A stretch of 44,276 nt of DNA from IMG/VR virus record IMGVR_UViG_3300037184_000177, positions 1 to 44,276 of that record. One strand, written 5' to 3'. This document shows positions 16,481 to 23,941 of the stretch, in pieces. Every line of letters starts with the position of its first letter. Positions within the stretch are counted from its first letter, which is position 1. A program made the position numbers and the translations under genes. This DNA comes from a virus. Under the pieces are notes generated by a model that saw only the letters and a list, made by a program, of their open reading frames with translations, ran no database searches and was not told the DNA's origin.

Positions 16481-16503
16481 GTTGCTTCCCTCCGAACGCT
16501 ATG

Positions 16504-16620
16504 GTATCACACGTAAACGGGCGTGCAAGACCTCACAGTATCCATTTTCCAAAATGTTTACGTTTTACATATTGACGTGGTTTCATTCCGAGATACATTT
16601 TACAGGTATCACGTTTACGT
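16504..16620. promoter_or_regulatory. Divergent control region with three GTTTACGT operator-like repeats and promoter
   Basis: GTTTACGT occurs at 16556-16563 and 16613-16620, and its complement ACGTAAAC at 16511-16518. The outer two are each preceded by GGTATCAC, with ACGTAAAC or GTTTACGT following. A sigma70-like promoter for the early operon lies between copies: TTGACG 16572-16577, 16-base spacer, TACATT 16594-16599. The repeats bracket the divergent promoters and are good candidates for the binding sites of the ribbon-helix-helix protein encoded just downstream. Confidence 0.55.
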
Positions 16621-16647
16621 TTTCGATCCCACACAGGAGAAGCAACG

Positions 16648-16836
16648 ATGGCAAGTAAGGTGGCCCAGAAACGCAAAGCATTGGCAATCCGATCCAGCGT
16701 GATTGCTGCACGGTTCACGCCCGGCGAGCGAAGCCTGGTGGAACGGGCGGCGGCGGCGGCGAATCTCAATCTCTCGCTGTGGGTCAGCCAGGCTGCGGTG
16801 GCCGCTGCTCCGGCTTCGATCCGCCACGCGAGGTGA
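16648..16836 (+). CDS. Ribbon-helix-helix-type DNA-binding protein (62 aa)
   Basis: CAGGAGA precedes the ATG. A basic N-terminal arm (ASKVAQKRKALAIRS) is followed by a short strand (VIAARFTPGE) and two helices (ERSLVERAAAAANLNLSLWVSQAAV). This is the layout of Arc/CopG/DUF1778-type ribbon-helix-helix proteins, in which paired strands read DNA. It is the first gene of the early operon and sits next to the GTTTACGT repeats, so it may repress its own promoter and the divergent operon. An antitoxin-type role is less likely because no toxin gene follows. Confidence 0.6.
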   Translation: MASKVAQKRKALAIRSSVIAARFTPGERSLVERAAAAANLNLSLWVSQAAVAAAPASIRHAR

Positions 16837-16862
16837 CTCCGACGCACAGAAAGGAATCTATT

Positions 16863-17066
16863 ATGCTGGTGTTAACGCGCAAGATTTCCGAAGTCATTGA
16901 TGTGGGGCAGGATATCCACGTCTGCGTGCTGGCAATTGGCCACGGGCAAGTCAAGCTGGGCATTGACGCCCCGGTCGGCGTTAGCGTGCATCGTCATGAG
17001 GTTACGTTGCGGATGCGAGACAGGGACGTTGCGGCTCTGGACGATCAGACGGAGGCATGCCCGTGA
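16863..17066 (+). CDS. csrA: CsrA/RsmA-family translational regulator (67 aa)
   Basis: AAAGGAA precedes the ATG at 16863. The product matches CsrA throughout: MLVLTRKISEVIDVGQDI, VCVLAIGHGQVKLGIDAP and VSVHRHEV, with Arg6 and Arg44, the conserved RNA-binding arginines, both present. CsrA dimers bind GGA motifs in mRNA leaders and repress or stabilise messages. The C-terminal tail is short and acidic. A phage copy in the early operon could redirect host metabolism or control phage messages. The last codons overlap the start of the next gene by ten bases. Confidence 0.9.
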   Translation: MLVLTRKISEVIDVGQDIHVCVLAIGHGQVKLGIDAPVGVSVHRHEVTLRMRDRDVAALDDQTEACP

Positions 17067-17245
17067 CGCTGCTCGAAGAGATCCACACGTTACGTAGTAC
17101 GTCGGTATCCGATCCCGAATACTATCGGCAGATCGATCGGCTATTGCGACTGGCAGCGCAGGAGTTGCAGCGGCGATCCCGGGGCGTGGACTTTATAGTC
17201 CGGATGGAGGCCGCCGGCTGCTTTATACCAAAGAGAGATGAGTGA
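17057..17245 (+). CDS. Small helical hypothetical protein (62 aa)
   Basis: The ATG lies inside the end of csrA, so the two are probably coupled. The product is helical and charged (DPEYYRQIDRLLRLAAQELQRRSRG), with a C-terminal segment of mixed hydrophobic residues. No family is recognised. It could be a CsrA partner or simply a compactly packed small protein. Confidence 0.6.
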   Translation: MPVTLLEEIHTLRSTSVSDPEYYRQIDRLLRLAAQELQRRSRGVDFIVRMEAAGCFIPKRDE

Positions 17246-17285
17246 GATGGCAGAGAAACAGAGTTCTGAAAGAAAGAGGACGAGA

Positions 17286-18197
17286 ATGAGCGATCAACTG
17301 GAACCCGTAGAACCCGCAACCACCATCGCCCTGATCGAAAGCGAGGGCGATCCCGAGTTGATGTTGGCGGTACTGGAAAAGAAAGCGGCCCTGGCGGAAC
17401 GGATGCGAACCGCTGTCGAGCACATCTTGATCTCGCAAACATACCCTCTGGATTGGACGATCCAAGGCGAGAAGGCGTGTCTGGCCTCGGCCGGCGCTGA
17501 GCGGATCGGCCGCAACTTTCCCATCAAGTACGAGAACGTCTTTTTTCAGAGGGAAGAGTTTTCCGACACGAATGGGAAAGCGTACCGCTATGTCTACTGC
17601 GGCTACGCCACGCTCTACGACCGCAAGTGCTATTGTGAGGGCAGCTATTCGACCCGTGACGAATTCCTCGGTAAAAAGGGTGGCGAGTGGCGTCCGATTG
17701 AGGACATCAACGAAGGGGACATTCGTTCCGCGGCACACCACATTTTCACCGGCAACTGCGTCAAGGAACTGCTTGGCATCCGCAACATTCCGGCCAGTGA
17801 CTTCGCGCGGATCATGGCCGGCACGGGACGCGATCCCGCCAAGAGTGCGACCGTCACCCGGGGGCAAGGGACCGACGGGGGCACGAACACTGACGATTCA
17901 AAGCATCAGATCGAGTTGACCGAGAAGTGCTTGGCGATGGCCAACGCACACACGTCCGTTGTGGCGGACGGCGACGACTGGAAGCTGGTTCCGTTGTCTG
18001 AGTCCGACGAGCGCCCGGCCGTCGAGGTGGCTAAGGCAATCTGCATCACGCTGTCCGGGTTCACCGCGAAGGATGGCAAGGTCGTGGCCGGAAAACTGTC
18101 GAAGCAGTTAAAGGGAAAGTGGCTCAGCGCGACACTGGCCAAGGCCCGCAAGCTCGTCGAATCGCTGCCGAAGGACGAAGATACTTTTACAGGATAG
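17286..18197 (+). CDS. Putative phage single-strand annealing (recombination) protein (303 aa)
   Basis: The ATG at 17286 follows AGAGGA with good spacing; in-frame ATGs at 17238 and 17247 would add up to 16 residues. The N-terminal part is helical. It leads into a core rich in Tyr, Cys and Phe (YRYVYCGYATLYDRKCYC) and a conserved-looking GDIRSAAHHIFTGNCVKELL helix, followed by a charged linker and a Lys-rich C-terminal domain (about 230-300). I do not recognise the family by motif. Annealing proteins of the RecT/Erf/Rad52 type are usually encoded directly before a PD-(D/E)XK exonuclease, as here. The call is therefore mainly contextual. Confidence 0.45.
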   Translation: MSDQLEPVEPATTIALIESEGDPELMLAVLEKKAALAERMRTAVEHILISQTYPLDWTIQGEKACLASAGAERIGRNFPIKYENVFFQREEFSDTNGKAYRYVYCGYATLYDRKCYCEGSYSTRDEFLGKKGGEWRPIEDINEGDIRSAAHHIFTGNCVKELLGIRNIPASDFARIMAGTGRDPAKSATVTRGQGTDGGTNTDDSKHQIELTEKCLAMANAHTSVVADGDDWKLVPLSESDERPAVEVAKAICITLSGFTAKDGKVVAGKLSKQLKGKWLSATLAKARKLVESLPKDEDTFTG

Positions 18198-18206
18198 GAG
18201 GAAAAT

Positions 18207-19298
18207 GTGGCGATCACCATCGACATTACATCTGGTCTTGCGTTCGTATTGTCTCACAACAAGCGGACCTATCCCCAGCATGTGAATCGTGTATCGTCCC
18301 TGGACGATCCATGCCTGCGGCGGCTCTACTATCGTCGCGCGGCATGGGACAAGGCGCAGCCGATCGACGATGGCTTGGCTGGAGTGTTTGCGACGGGAAA
18401 TATGCTGGAACCCGTGATTGAGCGCATTGTTTCCGAGGTCGGCTCCGCGTCCACTCCGCGATGGCGGATCGTCGGAAGCCAGACTCCGACCAATGACTCG
18501 TTGCTGAAAAAGTACCAAATAAGCGGTAGCATTGACGGCTTTCTGCAATCCTTCGATATTACGCTTGGTATCTGGATCACCATCGGTGTCGTTGATGTGA
18601 AGACGATGAGTCCGAACATCTATCCCCGGATCAATTGCTACGACGACCTGAACCGATACCCGTGGACGCGGGGATACCGCGGGCAATTGATGCTGTACTC
18701 GCTGGCCCACAACTTGGAACGCTGTTTCATCTTGGGGGTCAACAAAAACAACCTATACGAAATGAAGTTGATCGAGTTTGCATTGGACATGCAATACGTG
18801 GAGGAATTACTACAGAAGGCGGAACTCGTAAACATCGCCATCGAATGCAACGAACCGCCTGGCGGTGTGAACGATCCGGATGTATGTCCCAAGTGTGCCT
18901 GGTTCAGTTATTGCTGCCCAGATCTGGCCAGTAAGGGCACCCTAGAAATCTTAGACCAACCCGAACTGGAGGCGGTGTTGGAGCGCATGGCCGAACTGGA
19001 GTCAACGGCTGACGAATATGCAGATCTGGAAAAAACGCGGGATACCCTGCTCGTCAAAGGTCGCGATGTTGCAGTCGGGCGCTTCCTCATTTCGTGGAAG
19101 GAGCAACAACGCAAGGACGGCAAGGGTGGTGTGACGAAGTTTTTCACGAAGAAAATTCGCGCGATGCTAATACGCAAGGAGGCGCCGAAGGCAGTACCCA
19201 TCGCACCCCAGACTCCCTTACTGAAAGATGATGATGCGTTGATGGAAGCGGATTTTACGCTGTTTATGAGCCATATGAAAGGAGACCAACTATCGTGA
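18207..19298 (+). CDS. Cas4/RecB-type PD-(D/E)XK exonuclease with Fe-S cysteines (363 aa)
   Basis: AGGAGG precedes overlapping ATG (18205) and GTG (18207) codons; only the GTG is in frame. The nuclease core is clear: GNMLEPVIERIV (E68), GSIDGF (D110), GVVDVKTM (D130 and K132) and a QLMLYSLA helix starting at Q160. Cys36 (DDPCLRRLYY) plus CPKCAWFSYCC near residue 230 form the four-Cys pattern that holds a 4Fe-4S cluster in Cas4 and AddB. Such enzymes resect double-stranded ends to feed an annealing protein. The downstream third is a charged helical region. The gene overlaps the next start (GTGA). Confidence 0.8.
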   Translation: MAITIDITSGLAFVLSHNKRTYPQHVNRVSSLDDPCLRRLYYRRAAWDKAQPIDDGLAGVFATGNMLEPVIERIVSEVGSASTPRWRIVGSQTPTNDSLLKKYQISGSIDGFLQSFDITLGIWITIGVVDVKTMSPNIYPRINCYDDLNRYPWTRGYRGQLMLYSLAHNLERCFILGVNKNNLYEMKLIEFALDMQYVEELLQKAELVNIAIECNEPPGGVNDPDVCPKCAWFSYCCPDLASKGTLEILDQPELEAVLERMAELESTADEYADLEKTRDTLLVKGRDVAVGRFLISWKEQQRKDGKGGVTKFFTKKIRAMLIRKEAPKAVPIAPQTPLLKDDDALMEADFTLFMSHMKGDQLS

Positions 19299-20209
19299 CC
19301 GAAACAACTACCCTAATCATGACACCTGAACGTGCTGTTGCTGCGTTCGACATTCCTGATGCGTGGATCGAGGCCAAGCGCGACGAGTACATGCACCTGG
19401 TGGTGACCGACACGGACAGCAAGTCCCAGTTCTACGCAGTCAACAAGGCACGACTGGAGATCAAGTCCAAGCGTGTTGCCGTGGAGAAGAAGCGAAAGGA
19501 ACTAACTAGCGATGCCCTTGCCTGGCAGCGCACCGTGAACACCGAGGCAAAGCGACTGACATCCCTGCTGGATCACATTGAGGAGTACCTGATTACCCAA
19601 TGCAAGCTGGTGGAGGACGCGGAGGTGGAGAAGGCGAGGCTTGAAGCGTTGCGGATCGAGACTGAGCGCAAGGCGGCGGAAGAGGTCGAGCGGGAGCGGA
19701 TTCGACTGGCCCAGGAAGCTGAGAATTCCCGGTTGGCGGCTGAGCGGGAGCGGCTGGCCGAGGAGCGGCGGTTGCTCCAGGAGGCACGGGATCGCGAGCG
19801 TATAGCCTTGGAGTCCCAACGGCAGGAGTTGGCCGCTGCGCAGGCGGCGCTGGAATCCCAACGCAAGGCGCTGGTTGCGGCGGTAAACCCCCAGTCGGAA
19901 ACTGTTGAGCAGGCTGTGGTGAGTGATCGTGTGGGCGAATACGTGCCACCCCCTCCGGATGCTGAAGAGGTCGCACAGGAGATCCGTGATAATCAGACGG
20001 GAGCCGCACCGCCGATTGGCGGGGAGTGTGATCCAGCCGTGGTTGTGGCGAGAGACAAGGCCTACCTGAGCGCTGTGCTGGTGGCCGTGCGTGCGATCCA
20101 GGTGCCTGCGGTGTCGGACTTGGCTGTGAGCGAGGCGGCAGTGCGAACGATCGTTGGCGTTCTCAAGTGGGCTGGTAACAAGATCGAAGACGCCATTCGG
20201 GGCATGTGA
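19295..20209 (+). CDS. Coiled-coil protein of the recombination block (304 aa)
   Basis: The GTG start overlaps the exonuclease stop. An N-terminal domain (about 1-100) with Lys-rich helices leads into a long Glu/Arg/Ala/Gln coiled coil (about 105-195), then an acidic Pro-rich linker, and a small C-terminal helical domain. The layout resembles the DUF1351-type phage proteins often encoded beside annealing proteins and exonucleases, but I see no diagnostic motif. A structural or bridging role in recombination is inferred from its place. Confidence 0.6.
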   Translation: MTETTTLIMTPERAVAAFDIPDAWIEAKRDEYMHLVVTDTDSKSQFYAVNKARLEIKSKRVAVEKKRKELTSDALAWQRTVNTEAKRLTSLLDHIEEYLITQCKLVEDAEVEKARLEALRIETERKAAEEVERERIRLAQEAENSRLAAERERLAEERRLLQEARDRERIALESQRQELAAAQAALESQRKALVAAVNPQSETVEQAVVSDRVGEYVPPPPDAEEVAQEIRDNQTGAAPPIGGECDPAVVVARDKAYLSAVLVAVRAIQVPAVSDLAVSEAAVRTIVGVLKWAGNKIEDAIRGM

Positions 20210-20349
20210 CACTGAAAGGAATCGTCAATGCGCAACATGATACTTCGCATCCGCATCTCAGCTTTACGTGGTACGACGCCGCCGTGCTGGCCAAGAGAAT
20301 TCGCGAATCAACCCCGCCGTTCCCTGGCGGGCCCGTATCGAGACTCTGA
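20206..20349 (+). CDS. Short coupled ORF (47 aa)
   Basis: A GTG at 20206 overlaps the preceding stop as GTGA, the same junction used by other genes in this operon. The frame encodes 47 residues including SFTWYDAAVLAKRIREST, which looks like a short helical protein. There is no clear Shine-Dalgarno, so translation would depend on coupling. Another frame from an ATG at 20228 also encodes 47 residues but is Arg/Pro-rich and less protein-like. Confidence 0.4.
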   Translation: MTLKGIVNAQHDTSHPHLSFTWYDAAVLAKRIRESTPPFPGGPVSRL

Positions 20350-20390
20350 ACCAATGATCAAGACGTCCTAGCTTGTGTAGGGCGACTGCG
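20350..20390. other. Start of 660-base gene-poor stretch (20350-21007)
   Basis: From 20350 to 21007 no convincing protein gene is seen; the only in-frame extension is the uncertain upstream part of the zinc-binding gene. The stretch holds two tRNA-like elements (20391-20486 and 20646-20708), a GCCGG-GAAAGA-CCGGC hairpin near 20626-20641, and a 14-base inverted repeat closing a 142-base segment (20710-20851). Confidence 0.4.
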
Positions 20391-20486
20391 GGAGCGGTTG
20401 GTCCGGAAGGGTTGGGGGCGATGGGTGGTCCACGCAGATAGGCGAGCCCCCTTGCGTAATGGTCGGTTCGATTCCGGCTCGCTCCA
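20391..20486 (+). ncRNA. tRNA-like element 1: intact acceptor and T-arm, no normal anticodon arm
   Basis: The 5' GGAGCGG (20391-20397) pairs with TCGCTCC (20479-20485), with A as discriminator. The T-arm is canonical: GTCGG-TTCGATT-CCGGC (20462-20478). The 64 bases between do not give a clear D-arm or a 5-7-5 anticodon arm; they instead allow GGGGGC/GCCCCC and ACGCA/TGCGT pairings. GCGAGCC (20442-20448) can also pair with GGCTCGC (20476-20482), competing with the T-arm. It may be a decayed class II tRNA, a tRNA with an insertion, or a tRNA mimic. Confidence 0.4.
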
Positions 20487-20645
20487 CTTTGACAAGCGAC
20501 CTAAACGGGATCCCGTCTTCCCGAGAGCGTGAGGTTAGGCAACAACTCCTGGTGGATGAGCCGGCCAAGGAACTGCGCCAACACTCGACGGGCGTTCGCG
20601 GGCATCGTAACCGACCGCTGGCAGCCGGGAAAGACCGGCAACTGA

Positions 20646-20708
20646 GTGGCCGAATCGATACTCGCGCGAGCAGGCGATTACTCCGGGGTTCAATACCCGG
20701 CGGCCACC
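20646..20708 (+). ncRNA. tRNA-like element 2: short, acceptor plus T-arm-like hairpin
   Basis: GTGGCCG (20646-20652) pairs perfectly with CGGCCAC (20701-20707). A T-arm-like hairpin, CCGGG with loop GTTCAATA and CCCGG, ends at 20700. Between them AATCG and CGATT enclose CTCG-CG-CGAG, so a single compound arm replaces the D and anticodon arms. At about 63 bases it is too short for a normal tRNA. It may be a degenerate tRNA or a deliberately minimal tRNA mimic. Confidence 0.35.
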
Positions 20709-20709
20709 T

Positions 20710-20851
20710 TGGTCAGTGTTTCGGTTTCGATCGGTTGCCGGTACGCACATTATCACGGATCGCGAGGAAATACGCGACACGTAGCTTGGCTCAATAGCCC
20801 CCTCCAGAAGCGGAGCGGGAATATACGGCGTTGTAAGCGAAACACTGACCA
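20710..20851. repeat. 14-base perfect inverted repeat enclosing structured segment
   Basis: TGGTCAGTGTTTCG (20710-20723) and CGAAACACTGACCA (20838-20851) are perfect complements. The 114 bases inside contain smaller pairings such as CTCC-AGAAGC-GGAG. A closed multibranch RNA, or a DNA-level recombination or replication site, is possible. It directly follows tRNA-like element 2. Confidence 0.45.
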
Positions 20852-21007
20852 TTGCATTCCAATTCCGGAACAATGGAGTGGCAGCCAGAGTGCCCATGCA
20901 TCTCCTGCCGGTATCTCAACGGCGAGACGATCCACGGCGTGAATATCGGAGGAAAGCGAACTGTCGCCGAGGCTGGATTTGAAACAACAAGAGCACGGAG
21001 TAGAGAC

Positions 21008-21289
21008 ATGATTGCCCCTGTCACACCAAAGTGCCTGACGCCCGGCTGCCCCAACGAGGCCGTCACGGTCGGAATCTGCAAGGGATGCCATCAGGCTCAA
21101 CAACGTGCCATTCGGCGCGGCGACTGCACAGAGGAAGAGCTTGTGGCCTGGGGTTGGCGACTCGGTAAGCGGATCAAGCCTCGGGGCCGATTCGCGCTGG
21201 CCCTTCAGAAGAAGAGAGCGGAGGCAACGGCGGTACCGGACGAGTTTAAGCGACATCAGAGGCGGTCGAAGGCGGAGTCTGGCCCATAA
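21008..21289 (+). CDS. Small zinc-binding protein (93 aa)
   Basis: I choose the ATG at 21008, preceded by GGAG. The frame also extends upstream to an ATG at 20873 with another Cys-rich segment (WQPECPCISCRYLNGE), so a longer protein of 138 residues is possible. The core CLTPGCPNEAVTVGICKGCH gives four cysteines in a zinc-ribbon spacing, followed by a basic helical tail. Such small proteins are common in phage early operons and may bind nucleic acid. Specific function unknown. Confidence 0.55.
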   Translation: MIAPVTPKCLTPGCPNEAVTVGICKGCHQAQQRAIRRGDCTEEELVAWGWRLGKRIKPRGRFALALQKKRAEATAVPDEFKRHQRRSKAESGP

Positions 21290-21385
21290 CGCTACCAACG
21301 AAATTAGGCGCCATAAAAGAGCTTCGGTGCCAATCATGGCGTGAATTTCTGCGGTAAACAAGCAACCTGTTAGAAGGATTCGAGG

Positions 21386-22366
21386 ATGCTAACAAAACGA
21401 GACTACGTGGACGGGTGCGATTATCCCGGAAAGTACGATCCGACCGCTGTAAGCGTCGCTTTGGGCTGTTACTGTGCGGCTTTGAAAGTCCATCGCACAG
21501 TGATTGAAATAAAGCGTCCATGGTGGCAAACAGGCGGGTTATTGGAGGTCGTGCTTGGTGTAGCTCGGGACGCTCTGGCCGCTCGGGACGCTCGGGACGC
21601 TCGGGACGCTCGGGACGCTCTGGCCGCTCGGGACGCTCGGGACGCTCGGGACGCTCTGGACGCTCTGGCCGCTCTGGACGCTCTGGACGTAAATAGTGCG
21701 ATCCTGTTGCGGGAGTTTGGAAATTGGTGTGCTATGCGAGGTGCCTGGTGGTCTTGGGAATCGTCGTGGCTAGCGGCTGTTGCTTTCGGTGCGAGACAAA
21801 CCAACGCGACAAACGTATCTATCTGGGCAGAACCTATGTTGGATGCTTTTTGTAGCGGTTGTTGGTTTGTGTTTTGGTCGGAACACACGCTGTATTGGAC
21901 GCGTAAGCCAACGGTCACGGTCGAAAGAGGAACGTTTGGCCGACGCCTACATTGCGAATCGGGACCAGCCTGCACGAACGAGATCGAGAATCTTTATTTC
22001 TGGCATGGCGTGTTGTTGCCAGCTTATGCGATCATCGAGCCGGCATCGATCACGCTCGATGAGATCGAGCAGGAACAAAACGAAGAGACGCGTCGGATTT
22101 TGACTGAGCGATTTGGCTGGCCGCGATATATAGCCGAGACAGATGCAACCTGCGTGGAGTCGCGGCGGAATGACGTGGACGGGACTACGGAGGCGTTAGT
22201 TCGCCTCAAGGACGATTCGCAACGGTTGGTGTGCGCGTGCAGGAGTACCGGACGAGTCTACGCGATTGGCGTCCCGCGCGAGATAAGGACGTGCGAAGAG
22301 GCGCAGCGGTTTATGGTGGGCGGCTCGCGACTGGGCGACCGCTTGAATGTGATTGGAGCTTCGTAA
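21386..22366 (+). CDS. DUF6745-like protein with Ala-Arg-Asp repeats (326 aa)
   Basis: AGAAGGATTCGAGG precedes the ATG. The N-terminal part holds a low-complexity block of ARD/ALD units (about residues 62-100). The C-terminal half carries what I recognise as a DUF6745-like pattern: LHCESGPACTNEIENLYFWHG, then ITLDEIEQEQNEETRRIL, and ERFGWPRYI. The middle is rich in Trp and Cys. The family has no known function. The repeat block is encoded by a near-perfect nine-base tandem repeat and can vary in length by slippage. Confidence 0.55.
   Translation: MLTKRDYVDGCDYPGKYDPTAVSVALGCYCAALKVHRTVIEIKRPWWQTGGLLEVVLGVARDALAARDARDARDARDALAARDARDARDALDALAALDALDVNSAILLREFGNWCAMRGAWWSWESSWLAAVAFGARQTNATNVSIWAEPMLDAFCSGCWFVFWSEHTLYWTRKPTVTVERGTFGRRLHCESGPACTNEIENLYFWHGVLLPAYAIIEPASITLDEIEQEQNEETRRILTERFGWPRYIAETDATCVESRRNDVDGTTEALVRLKDDSQRLVCACRSTGRVYAIGVPREIRTCEEAQRFMVGGSRLGDRLNVIGAS
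21562..21690 (+). repeat. 9-bp tandem repeat (GCTCGGGAC and variants)
   Basis: About fourteen head-to-tail copies of GCTCGGGAC / GCTCTGGAC / GCTCTGGCC encode the ARD, ALD and ALA units of the DUF6745-like protein. The unit length is a multiple of three, so copy changes keep the frame. Confidence 0.85.
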
Positions 22367-22390
22367 CTACTTTTTGAAAGGACTAAGAAC

Positions 22391-22804
22391 ATGGCAACGG
22401 ACATCATTACCACGGTTCAGAATCGCGCGAAGAAGATCGCCAAGCGCGAGACGCAGACATTTCCGGCTGGGGCCGCTCCTGGAGATACCGCGCGGCAAGG
22501 CGACGTGTACATCACACTGTTGGACAAGGTTCCGGCCGGCTGCATCCAGCAGAAGAGGTGGGATTTGCAGTTGGCCTCCGGGAGCACCCAGGGCAGCCGG
22601 CACATTTTAGACTCGCGTAAAGGCGTGAAGTGCTACGCACTCCAGGACGCGACCGAGTTCGACGGGCCAGTTCTGTCGCTCGAGGAAACTCGGGAGTTGA
22701 CGCACCCCGAGCATGGCAACTGGATTCTGCCGCCTGGAATTTACGGCATCAGTTATCAGCGCACGCAAGACGCTCTCGACCAGCAACGGCGGGTGGCGGA
22801 CTGA
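22391..22804 (+). CDS. Conserved phage hypothetical protein (137 aa)
   Basis: GAAAGGACTAAGAAC precedes the ATG. Recognisable blocks are ARQGDVYITLLDKVP, LASGSTQGSRHIL and THPEHGNWILPPGIYGISYQR. I recall this arrangement from small proteins of unknown function encoded beside DUF6745 proteins in phages and prophages; that pairing is remembered, not checked. The fold is probably mostly beta. No enzymatic motif is evident. Confidence 0.6.
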   Translation: MATDIITTVQNRAKKIAKRETQTFPAGAAPGDTARQGDVYITLLDKVPAGCIQQKRWDLQLASGSTQGSRHILDSRKGVKCYALQDATEFDGPVLSLEETRELTHPEHGNWILPPGIYGISYQRTQDALDQQRRVAD

Positions 22805-22905
22805 TTGTTTTTCGAGTGCCGGCGATCCCGATATTGAAGGCGATTAGCCGTGTCGGGGTCGCCGGCTGCTGCATTTCCTGACTAAGCTCAAAAGGAGAGT
22901 TTGCG

Positions 22906-23325
22906 ATGCGAGAGCTAACGAGTCACAAGGTCAATGGGCTGAATGAGGCCCTGAAAATTGAAGTCCTCGACAATCCAGGACAAGGAAACGCTTGCCACCG
23001 CTATCACATTACCACGACCGAAACGCCGCCTCCGATTGGCAGCGGAATGAGTTCGGCTGATCTGCAAAAAGCAGAATCAATGCTGCATGCCGTCACGGAG
23101 ATCCGCTTCCAAAACGGACCTATCCAGGAGGTTGGAGTCAACGGCATCAGCAATGAAGCTCTGCTTGCCATCGTCGAGGATCGGCTACTGGGATTTCAGT
23201 CGGGCCAGTACGTCTGCCTAGAGAACGCCATGGCACTGACGAAGCTTCAAGATGCAATGCACTGGTTGCACTACCGGACCAGGTCGCGGATTCAGCGGGG
23301 CGTTGAGGGGACGAATCAGAAATGA
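22906..23325 (+). CDS. Conserved phage protein, possibly Acb2/Tad1-hairpin family (139 aa)
   Basis: AAAAGGAGAG precedes the ATG. An N-terminal strand region (HRYHITTTE) leads to IRFQNGPIQEVGVNGISNEA and LLAIVEDRLLGFQSGQYVC, then LENAMALTKLQDAMHWLHY and RIQRGVEGT. The paired-helix part resembles the hairpin of phage proteins that sponge cyclic nucleotides to block CBASS or Thoeris defence. The family link is from memory and uncertain. Its stop overlaps the next start (ATGA). Confidence 0.5.
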   Translation: MRELTSHKVNGLNEALKIEVLDNPGQGNACHRYHITTTETPPPIGSGMSSADLQKAESMLHAVTEIRFQNGPIQEVGVNGISNEALLAIVEDRLLGFQSGQYVCLENAMALTKLQDAMHWLHYRTRSRIQRGVEGTNQK

Positions 23326-23672
23326 CCGCCGCTGAAGCCGCTGAACAACTGTGGGCACTCATTCGCGACGAAGCCGAACTCTACGGCGACGTAGGAAAGC
23401 GAATCATCGCTAATCGGTTGGTGGAGAATATGGCGACATGGCTTCTGAAACAAACGGAACCGAAACCAACAACAGTCGAGCCTATGAGCGAGCGAGAGGC
23501 AAAGATGTTCGATGCCGAGACGATTGCATTTGGAAAATACCAAGGAAGGCCGTTTCGAGAAATCCCGACGAGCTACCTAAGTTGGCTTGCCGATTCGCAG
23601 CGAGCGCTCTGGCGGGAGATCCACCGATACCTAACCAGCCCCGCCAACCGCGAGGGCAGAGAGGGGGAGTGA
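23322..23672 (+). CDS. DUF3820 / QSregVF-like protein (116 aa)
   Basis: The ATG overlaps the previous stop. The C-terminal half contains FGKYQGRPFREIPTSYLSWL, the hallmark of the DUF3820/QSregVF family that is found alone or fused to exonucleases. The N-terminal half is helical. In phages it is usually encoded among early genes; it is probably a small DNA-metabolism accessory, which is inference. Confidence 0.65.
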   Translation: MTAAEAAEQLWALIRDEAELYGDVGKRIIANRLVENMATWLLKQTEPKPTTVEPMSEREAKMFDAETIAFGKYQGRPFREIPTSYLSWLADSQRALWREIHRYLTSPANREGREGE

Positions 23673-23752
23673 TGTAAACTGAATCCGATACACTGCACAC
23701 GGAAGTCCAACGCCTGATGTGCTGCCGACCTAGCGGTACGCGGGAATTCATC

Positions 23753-23941
23753 ATGTCGGAATTCCTGGAAGACTTGCTTGGAGAGGATCAGGAACTCGAC
23801 GAACGTGAAATCAACAGGATCGTCAACGATTGGATTCAGTCGCAGTTACCGCTCGCGTGGGAAGCCGCGAAGACACGGCCAACGCCGGCATCAGTGCTGG
23901 AAGCGTTTCGGCAGAGGCGTCTACCAGGGATCAAACAATGA
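23753..23941 (+). CDS. Small acidic hypothetical protein (62 aa)
   Basis: The ATG at 23753 begins MSEFLEDLLGEDQELDEREI; an in-frame ATG at 23717 would add 12 Cys/Arg-containing residues that look less natural. The ribosome site is weak for both. The protein is acidic at its N-terminus and basic at its C-terminus. No family is recognised. It overlaps a 23-residue ORF at its end. Confidence 0.5.
   Translation: MSEFLEDLLGEDQELDEREINRIVNDWIQSQLPLAWEAAKTRPTPASVLEAFRQRRLPGIKQ

Noticed and set aside
20391-20486. Annotation as an ordinary tRNA gene
   Set aside because: Although acceptor and T-arm are perfect, no 5-7-5 anticodon arm or D-arm could be folded, so it is listed only as tRNA-like.
21562-21690. 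CRISPR array
   Set aside because: The repeats are contiguous nine-base units without spacers.
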